Assembly: GCF_002896555.1 (NCBI RefSeq)
Contig: NZ_MNLH01000002.1
Coordinates: 248,001-312,000 of the forward strand
Origin: Gardnerella coleohominis
Lineage (GTDB): Bacteria; Actinomycetota; Actinomycetes; Actinomycetales; Bifidobacteriaceae
Reading direction: 5' to 3'
DNA: 64,000 bases
The position numbers were made by a program, and so were the translations under genes. Below the pieces are notes generated by a model. The model had not been told where the DNA came from. It was given only the letters and a program-made list of their open reading frames with translations, and searched no databases. This document shows positions 44,288 through 53,414 of the stretch, one piece after another; positions within the stretch are counted from its first letter, which is position 1; each line of letters starts with the position of its first letter.

Positions 44288-44794
44288 ATGTATAACAAAG
44301 ACTTGAATAAAGCGAATAAAGCAGATAAAGCGAATAAAGGTTTTGCGTGTAAAGCGCTACCGATTGTGCGTTATGTATTGTTCTCTTTGATTGCAACTGG
44401 TGTTATTTTGCTTGCTTTTGCATGGTATCGTGGCACGCATAGTGCTGGGTATACGCTTGTTACGTTTTCTGCTTTGTGGTTTAGCGTTTTTATACCGTTT
44501 GTAACCGGAATTGCTTTGCTTGTTTTTGCTAACGGATGGCGTCGCATTGTTGGCACTTTAATTTGTGTGTTGATTATAGCTGGATCTTTCGCTTTTTTTG
44601 CTTTGCAGGATCAAATTATTGCGTTTCTCAATGTTCCTGTTGTGAATCCTTGGTTTGATTTTACGTGCGGCGCATTGCTGAATATTGCGACTTTAACTTT
44701 TGTTATTATGACTTTAGTATGCGCGTTTTTGTTTAATCGTAATAGCAAATGCATAAGTAGCGAAGTAAAAAAGGATGATTCTGTTGATGTCTGA
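44288..44794 (+). CDS. Four-helix membrane protein of unknown function
   Basis: 168 residues from ATG 44288; AGGGAG lies 9 nt upstream, whereas the longer open frame from 44252 has no site. The N-terminus repeats NKAN/KADKANK. Hydrophobic segments lie at about residues 28-47, 57-80, 88-110 and 126-149. No family recognised. Its stop overlaps the start of the MTA/SAH nucleosidase gene by 8 bp, so translation is probably coupled. Confidence 0.65.
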   Translation: MYNKDLNKANKADKANKGFACKALPIVRYVLFSLIATGVILLAFAWYRGTHSAGYTLVTFSALWFSVFIPFVTGIALLVFANGWRRIVGTLICVLIIAGSFAFFALQDQIIAFLNVPVVNPWFDFTCGALLNIATLTFVIMTLVCAFLFNRNSKCISSEVKKDDSVDV

Positions 44795-45512
44795 TAATGA
44801 GAAAATTACGAAAGTTGATATTACTAAAGTTGCTGTTGTTGGCGCTTTAGAGGAAGAAGTTGCGCATATTTCTAGCGCGCTTGAAAATGTAAGTCTTAAG
44901 AAGGCTGCGAGTCTTGATGTGTCTTGTGGAACTCTTGACTCGGCAGATGGTAGGAAAATCGAAGTCGCGGCTACGGTTGGTGGCATGGGCTTGGTTAATG
45001 CTGCTGCAACTGTGCAGTATCTTATTGACACATATAACCCTCAAGTCGTAATCTTTTCGGGTATTGCAGGAAATCTTAATAAAAATTTGCATATGAACGA
45101 TGTCGTTCTTGGAAAAACTGTAAAATATCTCGATACTGATATGCGTTTAATCGGTCAATGGAAGCCGTTTGCAAGCGAATTTCATTCAGATGATTACTTG
45201 CTTAAAGTAGCTAGCAATGTATTAACTGACATGAAAATTACGCATATTTCAGGAACAATTGCGTCCGGAGGCTATTTCGTTGATTCTCCAGAAAAAGTAG
45301 CAGAAGTAATTGCAGCTACTCAAGCGGATGCTGTGGAAATGGAAGGCGCAGCAGTCTTGCATGTTGCTGCACGTAACGATGTTCCTGCGCTTATTGTGCG
45401 CGCAATGAGTGATAACGCGGATACTCAATACGAAACATTTAAGACTTTCGATATTTCCGAATACGCGGATACTGCTGCAAAAATTACTGTAAATATAATC
45501 CGCAATTTGTGA
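44787..45512 (+). CDS. mtnN: 5'-methylthioadenosine/S-adenosylhomocysteine nucleosidase
   Basis: 241 residues from ATG 44787 (AAAGGATG 8 nt upstream; an ATG at 44775 is less well placed). It cleaves adenine from MTA and SAH. Evidence: VAVVGALEEEVAHI with the catalytic-region Glu, TVGGMGLVNAAATVQ, VVIFSGIAGNLNKNL, AVEMEGAAVLHVA (substrate-binding Met-Glu) and VRAMSDNAD with the catalytic Asp. Recycling of SAH also makes the AI-2 precursor if luxS is present, but no luxS lies in this window. Length is close to the 230-residue norm. Confidence 0.93.
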   Translation: MSDNEKITKVDITKVAVVGALEEEVAHISSALENVSLKKAASLDVSCGTLDSADGRKIEVAATVGGMGLVNAAATVQYLIDTYNPQVVIFSGIAGNLNKNLHMNDVVLGKTVKYLDTDMRLIGQWKPFASEFHSDDYLLKVASNVLTDMKITHISGTIASGGYFVDSPEKVAEVIAATQADAVEMEGAAVLHVAARNDVPALIVRAMSDNADTQYETFKTFDISEYADTAAKITVNIIRNL

Positions 45513-45762
45513 CATTTCGACACGCTGATGTGGTCGCCACCCTACGTTTACGCAAATAGCGCAATAAGTAGCGCCAAATACCGCCATTTTTGGTACCCAT
45601 TTTATTTTTGCCGGTGCGGTTTAACCCACCTATTTATGATGGTTGCGTTAATAAAAAAAGATAGGGATTAATTAAGAGAATGCGCCCAATTCGCAATACG
45701 GCTATAAGAATGCGAAAGTGTGGTGGGGCGCAAGGCAATTCTTCGCGAAAGGAAAGAAGAAT

Positions 45763-47001
45763 ATGCGTAACTATATGAACAAATTAAATATGAACAAATT
45801 GAATGCAACCAAGGCAAATACAACCAAGGTAATTACAACAAAACTAAATACAACAAAACTAAATACAAATAAAATCTCAATGAAGTTCCGTGCTATTGCA
45901 GCGGCCGCGCTCACATTCGGTTTATGTGCAACTTGTGCTGCTTGCGGAGACAATATTCCTGCAGGAAATACAGTTTCTACAGGTTCCGGTGCCAAAATTT
46001 CCGGCAATTTCCAAGGATCTGGCGCTTCATCTCAGCAGGTTGCAGTAGAAGCGTGGATTGCAGGATTCCAATCTAAAAATCCTGGTGCGAAAATAGCATA
46101 CAACCCAACCGGCTCTGGAGCTGGAGTTACTACTTTTATGACGGGTGCAACTGCCTGGGCTGGTTCAGACAAGCCTCTTAGTGACGACGAGGTTGAAAAG
46201 TCTAAGTCGGTTTGCGCTAATGGCACCTCGGCTTTCGATGTGCCTGTGTATGTTTCTCCAATTGCGATTATTTTTAATCTAAAAGGTGTTTCTGACGCTG
46301 GAAAGCATATTAATTTGGACGCTTCGACGATTGCTAAAATTTTCGACGGCAAGATTACAAGCTGGGATGACGACGCTATTAAGCAGCAAAATCCTAAGTT
46401 AAAACTTCCTAGCACTCCAATTACGGTTGTTCACCGCTCTGATAAGTCTGGCACAACGCAGAACTTCTTAAGCTATGTGAAGGATGCTGCTCCAGATGAT
46501 TGGAAGCATAATCTTTCTGAAAACTGGCCAAATAATGTTGGTCAAGGTGCGAAAGGTACTTCAGGTGTTGTGTCAACTGTTCGCATGGCAAATGGTTCGA
46601 TTGGTTATGCTGATTTTTCGCAGGTTGGCAAGCTTGGAACAATTGCGGTAAAAGTTAATAATTCTTATATTGATATTTCTCCAGAAGCGGCTTCAAACAC
46701 TTTATCTGATTCACAAATCGATGTTGATGCTGCTACTAAATATCAACATCGCGTTGTTGTGAAAGTAAATCATCTTACGCAATTAAAAGATGCATATCCG
46801 ATTGTGTTAGTTTCTTACGATATTGCTTGCCCGGTTTATAAGGATTCTGGAACTGCTAAGTTTGTGAAGTCTTGGCTTAGCTATGTAACTAGTAGTGATG
46901 GTCAGAATGCGGCTTCCTCTGCTGCTGGAACTGCTCCACTTCCGCAAAATTTGGTAAGCAAAATTAGCACATCAATTCAAGCGATTAAAACCGGAAAGTA
47001 A
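45763..47001 (+). CDS. pstS: Phosphate-binding lipoprotein of the Pst transporter
   Basis: 412 residues from ATG 45763 (AAAGGAAAG upstream). An odd N-terminal stretch of TTKLNT/NKLN repeats (about residues 5-38) precedes the signal helix MKFRAIAAAALTFGLCATCA, whose Cys-containing end (TCAACGD) is a weak lipobox. The mature part has GNFQGSGASSQQVAVEAW, NPTGSGAGVTTF, AWAGSDKPLS, VHRSDKSGTTQNF and GSIGYADFSQV, all PstS phosphate-site blocks. It captures phosphate outside the membrane for PstCAB. First gene of a complete pstSCAB operon. The intergenic region upstream (45513-45762) presumably holds a phosphate-responsive promoter; no certain Pho box was found. Confidence 0.92.
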   Translation: MRNYMNKLNMNKLNATKANTTKVITTKLNTTKLNTNKISMKFRAIAAAALTFGLCATCAACGDNIPAGNTVSTGSGAKISGNFQGSGASSQQVAVEAWIAGFQSKNPGAKIAYNPTGSGAGVTTFMTGATAWAGSDKPLSDDEVEKSKSVCANGTSAFDVPVYVSPIAIIFNLKGVSDAGKHINLDASTIAKIFDGKITSWDDDAIKQQNPKLKLPSTPITVVHRSDKSGTTQNFLSYVKDAAPDDWKHNLSENWPNNVGQGAKGTSGVVSTVRMANGSIGYADFSQVGKLGTIAVKVNNSYIDISPEAASNTLSDSQIDVDAATKYQHRVVVKVNHLTQLKDAYPIVLVSYDIACPVYKDSGTAKFVKSWLSYVTSSDGQNAASSAAGTAPLPQNLVSKISTSIQAIKTGK

Positions 47002-47074
47002 AAAGCTTTATGAATTGCTTTAAAAATTGCTTTAAAAATTGATATTATGAACATATCAGCATAAAGGAGTATGG

Positions 47075-48052
47075 GTGAGTTCTACAAAGAATGCAAAAAC
47101 AACTCCAGATGATCAAAATTCTTATAATCATCGGAGCGGGCATATAGCAGACAATATTTTCAAGTATATTGCCTGCGCTTGTGGAATGTTAATTTTATTA
47201 ATATTAGCAGCGGTAGCAGTATTTCTACTTTTTTGCGCATGGCCATTAATTGTAGGCGATCGCGCGCAATTGTCAGCCGTTTATGCAGATTTTACTGCCG
47301 GCAAAGCGCACGATTTTGTAAGCTATGTAGCTCCTTTAGTTTTTGGAACTGTGCTAATGTCTGCTCTTGCTCTTCTATTTGCATTCTTTGTAGCAATCGG
47401 TATCGCTTTATTTATATCGCATTACGCACCTAAGAAAATTGTTCCGCTTTTAAGTGGAGTAGTTGATTTATTAGCAGCAATCCCATCCGTTATTTACGGC
47501 TTGTGGGGTGGATTAGTTTTAGTCCCGGCAATGTATCCTTTCTGGGATTGGGTTTCTAAAATCTTTGGCTGGATTCCGCTATTTTCCGGCTCTGTAGCAA
47601 ATCCTTCCAGATGTGCTGCAACAGTTAGCTTAGTTTTGGCTGTGATGATTCTTCCTATTATCACTTCTATGGCTCGAGATATTTTCCAGCAAGCTCCGCG
47701 ATTACAACAGGAGGGCGCGCTCGCGCTTGGAGCTACAAAGTGGGAAATGATAAAGTTGGCTGTTTTGCCGTTTGCTAAATCTGGCATTGTTTCAGCGTCT
47801 ATGCTTGGTCTTGGTCGCGCTCTTGGTGAAACAATGGCAGTTTTAATGATTCTTTCTCCTGGTTTTACTTTTGGTTTTAATATTTTGCAAGCATCTCAAA
47901 ATCAAACTATTGCGGCTAATATTGCCGCACAATATCCTGAAGCTAATGGTTTAGGTGTAAGTGCTTTGATTGGAACCGGCCTTGTTTTGTTCCTTATTTC
48001 GTTTGCTGTGAATTTCATAGCGCGAAAGATTACTGGAAAGGCTGGTGCTTGA
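47075..48052 (+). CDS. pstC: Phosphate ABC transporter permease PstC
   Basis: 325 residues from GTG 47075 with AAGGAG 7 nt upstream. Six membrane helices; FGTVLMSALALLFAFFVAIGIALFI, VDLLAAIPSVIYGLWG and the EAA-type cytoplasmic loop EGALALGATKWEMIKLAVLPFAKSG in pieces identify it as PstC, with LGRALGETMAVLM after the loop. It forms the membrane channel with PstA. The pstA start overlaps the region just after its stop. Confidence 0.95.
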   Translation: MSSTKNAKTTPDDQNSYNHRSGHIADNIFKYIACACGMLILLILAAVAVFLLFCAWPLIVGDRAQLSAVYADFTAGKAHDFVSYVAPLVFGTVLMSALALLFAFFVAIGIALFISHYAPKKIVPLLSGVVDLLAAIPSVIYGLWGGLVLVPAMYPFWDWVSKIFGWIPLFSGSVANPSRCAATVSLVLAVMILPIITSMARDIFQQAPRLQQEGALALGATKWEMIKLAVLPFAKSGIVSASMLGLGRALGETMAVLMILSPGFTFGFNILQASQNQTIAANIAAQYPEANGLGVSALIGTGLVLFLISFAVNFIARKITGKAGA

Positions 48053-48053
48053 T

Positions 48054-49136
48054 ATGAGTAGTATTCAGCAAAGTAAAAATGATTCTTTAAGCGATAATCT
48101 TTTGAATAATAATATTGATGTGAATAAAGAATCATTGGAAGATAAGTCTAAGATTGAAAATAAATCTAATATTGAAGATAAAGCTCCAGTTATAGATTTC
48201 GATAAATTCCGACCTACAAGATCTTCTATTGCCGCGCGAAAGCGTAAAGATTTTTTGATGCGCGTATTGATTTTCTTGTCATTTATTGTGGCAGTAATCC
48301 CGTTATTTTCCTTGCTTTATACGACTATTATTCATGGAATTAAAAGATTTAATATAGATTTCTTAACTCATAACATGACTTACGTTGTCGGTGGTAATGC
48401 TACTGGCACAGGCGGTTATGGCGGAATTTTGCATGCAATAATTGGAACGTTAGAAATTACTTTTGGAGCAATGCTTATTTCTATACCAATTGGCTTAATG
48501 TGTGCTGTTTATTTGATTGAGTATGCTCGCGGAAGCAAAATTGCTCGAATAATTAATTTGCTTGTTGACGTAATGAGTGGTATTCCGTCTATTGTTGCGG
48601 GCTTGTTTGCTTTTTCTATGTTTGCTTTTCTTGCTGGCCCAGGTACGATTAATGGCTTTGAAGGATCTGTGGCGCTTTCGCTTCTTATGATTCCAACAGT
48701 TGTTAAATCTTCTCAAGAAATGCTAAAAATTGTTCCGACTGATTTGCGTGAGGCCGCTTTAGCTTTGGGCGTTACTAAGCATCGCATGATTACGAAAGTT
48801 GTTTTGCGTACCGCACTGCCTGGAATTGTTTCAGGATGTATTTTAGCGGTTGCTCGCGTTATTGGTGAAACTGCTCCTTTGCTTATGGCTGCAGGTTTTA
48901 TTTCATCTACTAATTTCAATCTTTTTGACGGGCAGATGACGACTTTGCCGGTTTATGTTTATCAGGAGTATTCTAAACTTTCAGCAAATTGCCCAGCTAA
49001 TGCTCCTGCTTCTTGTGTTACTTCAATACCTATGGAACGCGCGTGGGCGGCAGCTTTGACTTTGATTATTGTTGTTCTTTTGCTGAATATTATCGGTAGG
49101 GTTGTGGCTCGAGTGTTTTCGGTTAAGGCGAAATAG
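48054..49136 (+). CDS. pstA: Phosphate ABC transporter permease PstA
   Basis: 360 residues, ATG 48054, one base after the pstC stop. The first 70 residues are a polar Asn/Lys/Glu-rich cytoplasmic extension (IENKSNIEDK type). Then six helices with GTLEITFGAMLISIPIGLMCAVYL, MSGIPSIVAGLFAFS, the EAA loop REAALALGVTKHRMI and ARVIGETAPLLMAAGF. It pairs with PstC. The N-terminal extension is longer than usual for PstA. Confidence 0.95.
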   Translation: MSSIQQSKNDSLSDNLLNNNIDVNKESLEDKSKIENKSNIEDKAPVIDFDKFRPTRSSIAARKRKDFLMRVLIFLSFIVAVIPLFSLLYTTIIHGIKRFNIDFLTHNMTYVVGGNATGTGGYGGILHAIIGTLEITFGAMLISIPIGLMCAVYLIEYARGSKIARIINLLVDVMSGIPSIVAGLFAFSMFAFLAGPGTINGFEGSVALSLLMIPTVVKSSQEMLKIVPTDLREAALALGVTKHRMITKVVLRTALPGIVSGCILAVARVIGETAPLLMAAGFISSTNFNLFDGQMTTLPVYVYQEYSKLSANCPANAPASCVTSIPMERAWAAALTLIIVVLLLNIIGRVVARVFSVKAK

Positions 49137-49225
49137 AGCGAATAAAACTGAATGAAGCTGAATGAAAATGAATAAGGCAAATAGAGCGAATAGAGCGAAA
49201 TAGATTTTTAGAAAGTGAGTGCAAA
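49137..49225 (+). repeat. Short degenerate repeats between pstA and pstB
   Basis: Several imperfect copies of CTGAATGAA and AATAGAGCG sequence in 89 bp; no terminator, so transcription probably continues into pstB. Confidence 0.5.
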
Positions 49226-50005
49226 ATGGGTCAGCGCATTGATGTGAAGCATCTGAATATTTACTATGGTGATTTTCTTGCTGTAGAAGACGTGAATATT
49301 AATATTGAGCCAAATAAGGTTACGGCTTTTATTGGGCCTTCCGGATGCGGAAAATCAACGGTTTTGCGAACTCTTGACCGCATGCACGAGATTACGCCGG
49401 GAGCGCGCGTAGAAGGTCAAGTGCTTCTTGAAGGTCGCGATTTATATGGTAAAGATGTGGATCCTGTAGCAGTTCGCCGCGATGTTGGAATGGTTTTCCA
49501 GCGTCCAAATCCTTTCCCAACAATGTCTATTCGCGAAAATGTGCTTGCTGGAGTTCGCTTGAATAATCGTCGTATAGCAAAATCAGATGCAGATGACTTA
49601 GTTGAGTGGGCTTTACGAGGCGCGAACTTATGGAATGAAGTTAAGGATCGCTTAGATAAGCCTGGAATTGGTCTTTCTGGCGGTCAGCAGCAGCGACTTT
49701 GTATTGCTAGAGCTGTGGCTGTGCATCCGCAAGTTTTACTTATGGATGAACCTTGCTCTGCTCTTGATCCTATTTCTACGTTGGCTGTAGAAGATTTGAT
49801 TAACGAGCTTAAAAACGATTACACGATTGTGATCGTGACTCATAATATGCAGCAGGCTGCGCGTGTTGCTGATTACACGGCATTCTTTAATTTGAAAGCC
49901 GTAGGGCAGCCGGGGCATTTGGAATACTTTGCGGACACGACTACTATGTTCAACAATCCGCGCAACGCTGAAGCTGAGCGTTATATTTCCGGCCGTTTTG
50001 GCTGA
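49226..50005 (+). CDS. pstB: Phosphate ABC transporter ATP-binding protein PstB
   Basis: 259 residues, ATG 49226 with AGAAAGTGAG upstream. Walker [10 protein letters not shown] (about residue 36), Q-loop [10 protein letters not shown], signature [14 protein letters not shown] and Walker [14 protein letters not shown], with H-loop [21 protein letters not shown] near the C-terminus is typical of PstB. It powers phosphate import. phoU, often next in the operon, is not here; a purine permease follows instead. Confidence 0.97.
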   Translation: MGQRIDVKHLNIYYGDFLAVEDVNINIEPNKVTAFIGPSGCGKSTVLRTLDRMHEITPGARVEGQVLLEGRDLYGKDVDPVAVRRDVGMVFQRPNPFPTMSIRENVLAGVRLNNRRIAKSDADDLVEWALRGANLWNEVKDRLDKPGIGLSGGQQQRLCIARAVAVHPQVLLMDEPCSALDPISTLAVEDLINELKNDYTIVIVTHNMQQAARVADYTAFFNLKAVGQPGHLEYFADTTTMFNNPRNAEAERYISGRFG

Positions 50006-50255
50006 TTTGTTATATACTTTTTTGATTTAAGTGTATTCCCTTGGTCAGTACGTGCGCGTAAGGTCAGAGCTGTTCGGTGGTTCAAAGATTTTGTGAATTT
50101 CATGTTTTTCATGACAATTCGCAATATTTTTCTTGCCGACGAGTCGCAGTAACCTCTGCGTGAATGCCCAAATGTAATTGCGTACGCGATTGCTCAAGTG
50201 CTTTCGCCGCGCTTTTCTGGTCTTTTGCGCTTGTAAACCAAGGAACAGAGAGTAT

Positions 50256-51662
50256 ATGGAAAAGTTCTTCCATCTCAAAGAAAACGGCACGAATGTACCA
50301 ACGGAGATCACTGCAGGTCTCACTACATTCTTCGCAATGTCGTACATTATTATCGTAAATCCAATGATTTTAAGCCAAACTCATATGCCTTCTGGTGGCG
50401 TGTTCTTAGCAACAATTATTGCAGCAATCATTGGTACCCTTGTTATGGGCTTGTTTGCTAACGTGCCTTACGCTCAGGCTGCTGGCATGGGTCTTAATGT
50501 ATTCTTCACTTACACAGTTTGCTTCGGATTGAAATTTACTTGGCAAGAAGCACTGTCTATGGTGTTCTTATGCGGTTTAATTAACATTCTTATTACCGTT
50601 ACTAAAATTCGTAAAATGATTATTCGTGCCATCCCGACTTCGTTACAACACGCAATCGGCGGTGGCATTGGTTTATTCGTGGCCTACGTTGGCATGGTTA
50701 ACGACCACGTTGGATTTATCACTTTTGCTTCTAAAAATCCAGCTTTATCCGCTAAGGGTAAGCCAGCACCTGCAGTTCCAGGACTTTCTGTTATGAATAA
50801 TCCAGCTATTTGGCTTTTCTTAATAGGTCTTGTTTTAGCAATTGTTCTTACGGTTCTTAAGGTTCGTGCAAGCTTACTTATTACTATTATTGTGACTTCG
50901 TTAATTGGCATTCCAATGGGTTTGACTAACATGAGTAATTCAAATTCAATTGTGGAATCTTTTAACCAGCTTTCAACTACTTTCTGCGCAATATTTAGCG
51001 ATCAGGGATTCCCAGCATTATTCTCAAATCCTGCTCGTATTCCGCTTGTTTTAATAACAATCTTTGCTTTCTCAATGTCTGATACTTTCGACACTTTGGG
51101 TACCTTTATTGGTACTGGTCGCCGTACTGGTATCTTCTCTGAGGCGGATGAAAAGGCTCTTGAAAACGGCTCTGGATTTAGCTCCAAGATGGATCGTGCT
51201 TTGTTTGCTGATTCTATCGCAACTTCCGTTGGTGCTATTTTCGGTACTTCTAACACCACCACTTACGTAGAGTCTGCTGCAGGTATTGGTGCTGGTGGTC
51301 GTACTGGTTTAACTTCTGTAGTTGTGTCTATTTGCTTCGCGCTTTCTATACTATTTGCTCCAGTCATTTCCGCTGTACCTGCTGCTGCAACTGCCGGTGT
51401 GCTTGTGGTTGTCGGCTGCATGATGGCAAGCTCTTTGAAGGAAATTGCTTGGGATGATATTACTGAAGCAATTCCAGCATTCTTCGCTGCAGTGTTCATG
51501 GCGTTCTCCTACAACATTTCTTATGGTATTGCTGCTGGATTCATCATGTACTGCTTGGTTAAGGTGTTTACAAAGCGTGCTAAAGAAGTTCATCCAATGC
51601 TTTGGATTGTTTCAGCTTTGTTCATTCTTAACTTTGTTGCACTTGCTGTGCTTGAGAAATAA
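50256..51662 (+). CDS. NCS2-family (AzgA-like) purine permease
   Basis: 468 residues from ATG 50256; the longer open frame from 50178 lacks conservation. About 12-14 membrane segments with GLTTFFAMSYIIIVNP, AAGMGLNVFFTYTVC, IGLFVAYVGM, FAFSMSDTFDTLGTFIGTG, FGTSNTTTYVESAAGIGAGGRTGLT, as in adenine/hypoxanthine/guanine permeases of the AzgA branch (proton symport). Exact purine is not assigned. No purine riboswitch was recognised in the 250 bp upstream. It ends at a strong terminator. Confidence 0.92.
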   Translation: MEKFFHLKENGTNVPTEITAGLTTFFAMSYIIIVNPMILSQTHMPSGGVFLATIIAAIIGTLVMGLFANVPYAQAAGMGLNVFFTYTVCFGLKFTWQEALSMVFLCGLINILITVTKIRKMIIRAIPTSLQHAIGGGIGLFVAYVGMVNDHVGFITFASKNPALSAKGKPAPAVPGLSVMNNPAIWLFLIGLVLAIVLTVLKVRASLLITIIVTSLIGIPMGLTNMSNSNSIVESFNQLSTTFCAIFSDQGFPALFSNPARIPLVLITIFAFSMSDTFDTLGTFIGTGRRTGIFSEADEKALENGSGFSSKMDRALFADSIATSVGAIFGTSNTTTYVESAAGIGAGGRTGLTSVVVSICFALSILFAPVISAVPAAATAGVLVVVGCMMASSLKEIAWDDITEAIPAFFAAVFMAFSYNISYGIAAGFIMYCLVKVFTKRAKEVHPMLWIVSALFILNFVALAVLEK

Positions 51663-51685
51663 TTTAAGAATAGAATCTTAAAAAT

Positions 51686-51718
51686 TAGAGGGTGTGTAAA
51701 TTACATACCCTCTTTTTG
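51686..51718 (+). terminator. Intrinsic terminator after the purine permease
   Basis: AGAGGGT and ACCCTCT arms around GTGTAAATTACAT, followed by TTTTT. Confidence 0.85.
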
Positions 51719-51792
51719 TTTCCATTTCTATTTCTGTTTTTATTTCTGTCTTTATTTTTCTAAATTTATTCTTAGATTTACTGCAAATATTA

Positions 51793-51821
51793 TTGACATT
51801 GTCTTAGATGCATATTAAACT
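51793..51821 (+). promoter_or_regulatory. Promoter of rplJ-rplL
   Basis: TTGACA at 51793-51798, 17-nt spacer, TAAACT at 51816-51821. Transcription would start near 51828, giving a leader of about 228 nt. Confidence 0.7.
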
Positions 51822-51827
51822 ATCCCA

Positions 51828-51988
51828 ACGTAAACCACAGACCGTTGGTGGAATTGAAAAATTCCTGAAATTGATGCGTCAGGCCAGCACAGGTTGAGCA
51901 ATGATTTGCAAAGTATTTATTGTAAATCGAAAATTTAAGCACGCTTTAGTGTTTCTTATGTTGCTCTGCCAGTGCGCAGGGCTTTTTT
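51828..51988 (+). promoter_or_regulatory. L10 leader RNA with attenuator
   Basis: The leader contains a conserved-looking ACCACAGACCGTTGGTGG segment (51834-51852 region) and GCGTCAGGCCAGCACAGG, which fit the ribosomal protein L10 leader found before rplJ in many bacteria, bound by L10(L12)4. It ends in GCTCTGC/GCAGGGC (51963-51982) plus a T-run, a terminator able to attenuate the operon. Assignment is from position and pattern; no covariance model was run. Confidence 0.6.
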
Positions 51989-52055
51989 GTTGCTCTGTTT
52001 AGATTAAGCTTGATGTGTTTCTTTCGAACTGACGGCCAATTTAGGAAGGAACGCC

Positions 52056-52577
52056 ATGAAGAGGCCCGAAAAGGAAGCGGTAGTTGCTGAGCTTACCGGA
52101 TTATTCCGTAATGCAGATGCTATCTACCTCACCGAGTACCGCGGGCTTACAGTTCCGCAGATTTCTGCTCTGCGCGAAAAGCTAGGCCGCGATACTTCCT
52201 ACTCTGTGGCTAAGAACACGCTTGCTCGTATTGCTGCTAAGGAAGCGGGCATTGAAGGTCTTGACGAGCTTCTCGCTGGCCCAACTGCAATCACCTTCGT
52301 AAAGGGTGATTTCATTGAGGTTGCTAAGACCTTGCGTGATTTTGCCAAAGAGAATAAAGCCCTCGTCGTTAAGGGCGGTTTCGCAGATGGAACCGTTTAC
52401 GATGCCGAAGGTGCAAAGCAGTTGGCAGACCTCAAGTCTCGCCCAGAATTGCTTTCCGAAATGGCCGGCGCGCTCAAGGGCACTATGTCCAAGGCCGCTT
52501 ACCTGTTCAACGCTTTGCCAACAAAGGCTGTGCGTACTATCGACGCTTTGCGCGAGAAGCAGGAAAAGGCCGCTTGA
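52056..52577 (+). CDS. rplJ: 50S ribosomal protein L10
   Basis: 173 residues, ATG 52056 with AGGAAGG upstream. MKRPEKEAVVAELTGLFRNA, DAIYLTEYRGLTVPQISALR, SYSVAKNTLARIAA and the C-terminal helix ALREKQEKAA, which binds L7/L12 dimers. It forms the base of the ribosomal stalk and represses its own operon through the leader. rplL follows after 94 bp. Confidence 0.97.
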   Translation: MKRPEKEAVVAELTGLFRNADAIYLTEYRGLTVPQISALREKLGRDTSYSVAKNTLARIAAKEAGIEGLDELLAGPTAITFVKGDFIEVAKTLRDFAKENKALVVKGGFADGTVYDAEGAKQLADLKSRPELLSEMAGALKGTMSKAAYLFNALPTKAVRTIDALREKQEKAA

Positions 52578-52671
52578 TACCCTTGCAGCTTGCTGCATGA
52601 GCCAAATATTAATAAAAATTTGATGGCGTAAGGCACAAAGCGTGCCCGGCCAAGTAAGAAAGGAAGCCATT

Positions 52672-53052
52672 ATGGCTAAGCTCAGTAATGAAGAGCTTCT
52701 TGAAGCTTTCGGTGAAATGACCCTCGTTGAGCTCTCTGAGTTCGTCAAGGCATTCGAAGAGAAGTTTGACGTTGAAGCTGCTGCTCCTGTTGCCGCTGTT
52801 GCTGCTGCTCCAGCTGCTGCCGGTGCTGCTGAAGAAGAGAAGGACGAGTTCGATGTCGTCCTCGCTTCTGTTGGCGATAAGAAGATTGCAGTCATCAAGG
52901 CTGTTCGTGCTTTGACCAACCTCGGTTTGGCTGAAGCTAAGGCTCTCGTTGACGGTGCTCCAAAGGCCGTTCTCGAGAAGGCTAAGAAGGAAGATGCTGA
53001 CAAGGCTAAGGCTGCTCTCGAAGAAGCTGGTGCTACTGTAGAACTTAAGTAG
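52672..53052 (+). CDS. rplL: 50S ribosomal protein L7/L12
   Basis: 126 residues from ATG 52672 with AGAAAGGAAG upstream. N-terminal dimer helix ([20 protein letters not shown]), Ala/Pro hinge (about residues 37-52, [17 protein letters not shown]) and the conserved C-terminal domain with [19 protein letters not shown] and [14 protein letters not shown]. The stalk protein recruits translation factors. Codon use is more biased toward GC-ending codons than neighbours, as expected for a highly expressed gene. Confidence 0.98.
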   Translation: MAKLSNEELLEAFGEMTLVELSEFVKAFEEKFDVEAAAPVAAVAAAPAAAGAAEEEKDEFDVVLASVGDKKIAVIKAVRALTNLGLAEAKALVDGAPKAVLEKAKKEDADKAKAALEEAGATVELK

Positions 53053-53414
53053 TTCTATTGCATATTCCGATAGTATTATCTGCTTAATGCAGTAATATCT
53101 GAATGCTTTACAAAGCGAAAGTGACTTTTTGTTGCTTTCGCTTTTTTTGTGAATTTATGTGTTGTGAATTAGCTTGTTGGGGATTGGCGCATTACTAATT
53201 AGCTTTTTGGGAATTAACCCTTAATTTGATTATTTAGTTAAGACATTATTTGCTTTAAACACTATTTCTAAATGTATTATGTGAATGTGTTGTAAGTGTA
53301 TTCGTGTTATCGTAGTTTTTTGATTTTTTGGATACTACATTGGAACAGTCATTTATAGTCGCTTGTGGTATTTTATAATCATTTGTGATTATTCCTAAAA
53401 GGGAGGCTTATACG
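53053..53414. other. Spacer rplL to mevalonate kinase
   Basis: Holds the rplL terminator and about 250 bp of AT-rich DNA with imperfect repeats of AATTAGCTT; presumably the mevalonate operon promoter. Nothing else seen. Confidence 0.5.
53112..53148 (+). terminator. Intrinsic terminator after rplL
   Basis: AAGCGAAAG pairs with CTTTCGCTT, followed by TTTTT. Confidence 0.9.

Noticed and set aside
45513-45762. Pho box upstream of pstS
   Set aside because: GGTTTAACCCACC at about 45617 is suggestive, but I could not find two clean direct repeats at proper spacing.
50006-50255. Purine riboswitch before the NCS2 permease
   Set aside because: I looked for the conserved loop and junction sequences of the purine class and did not find them.
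52182-53003. 273-codon minus-strand frame across rplJ and rplL
   Set aside because: Antisense to two certain ribosomal protein genes and crossing their spacer; shadow of strong codon bias.
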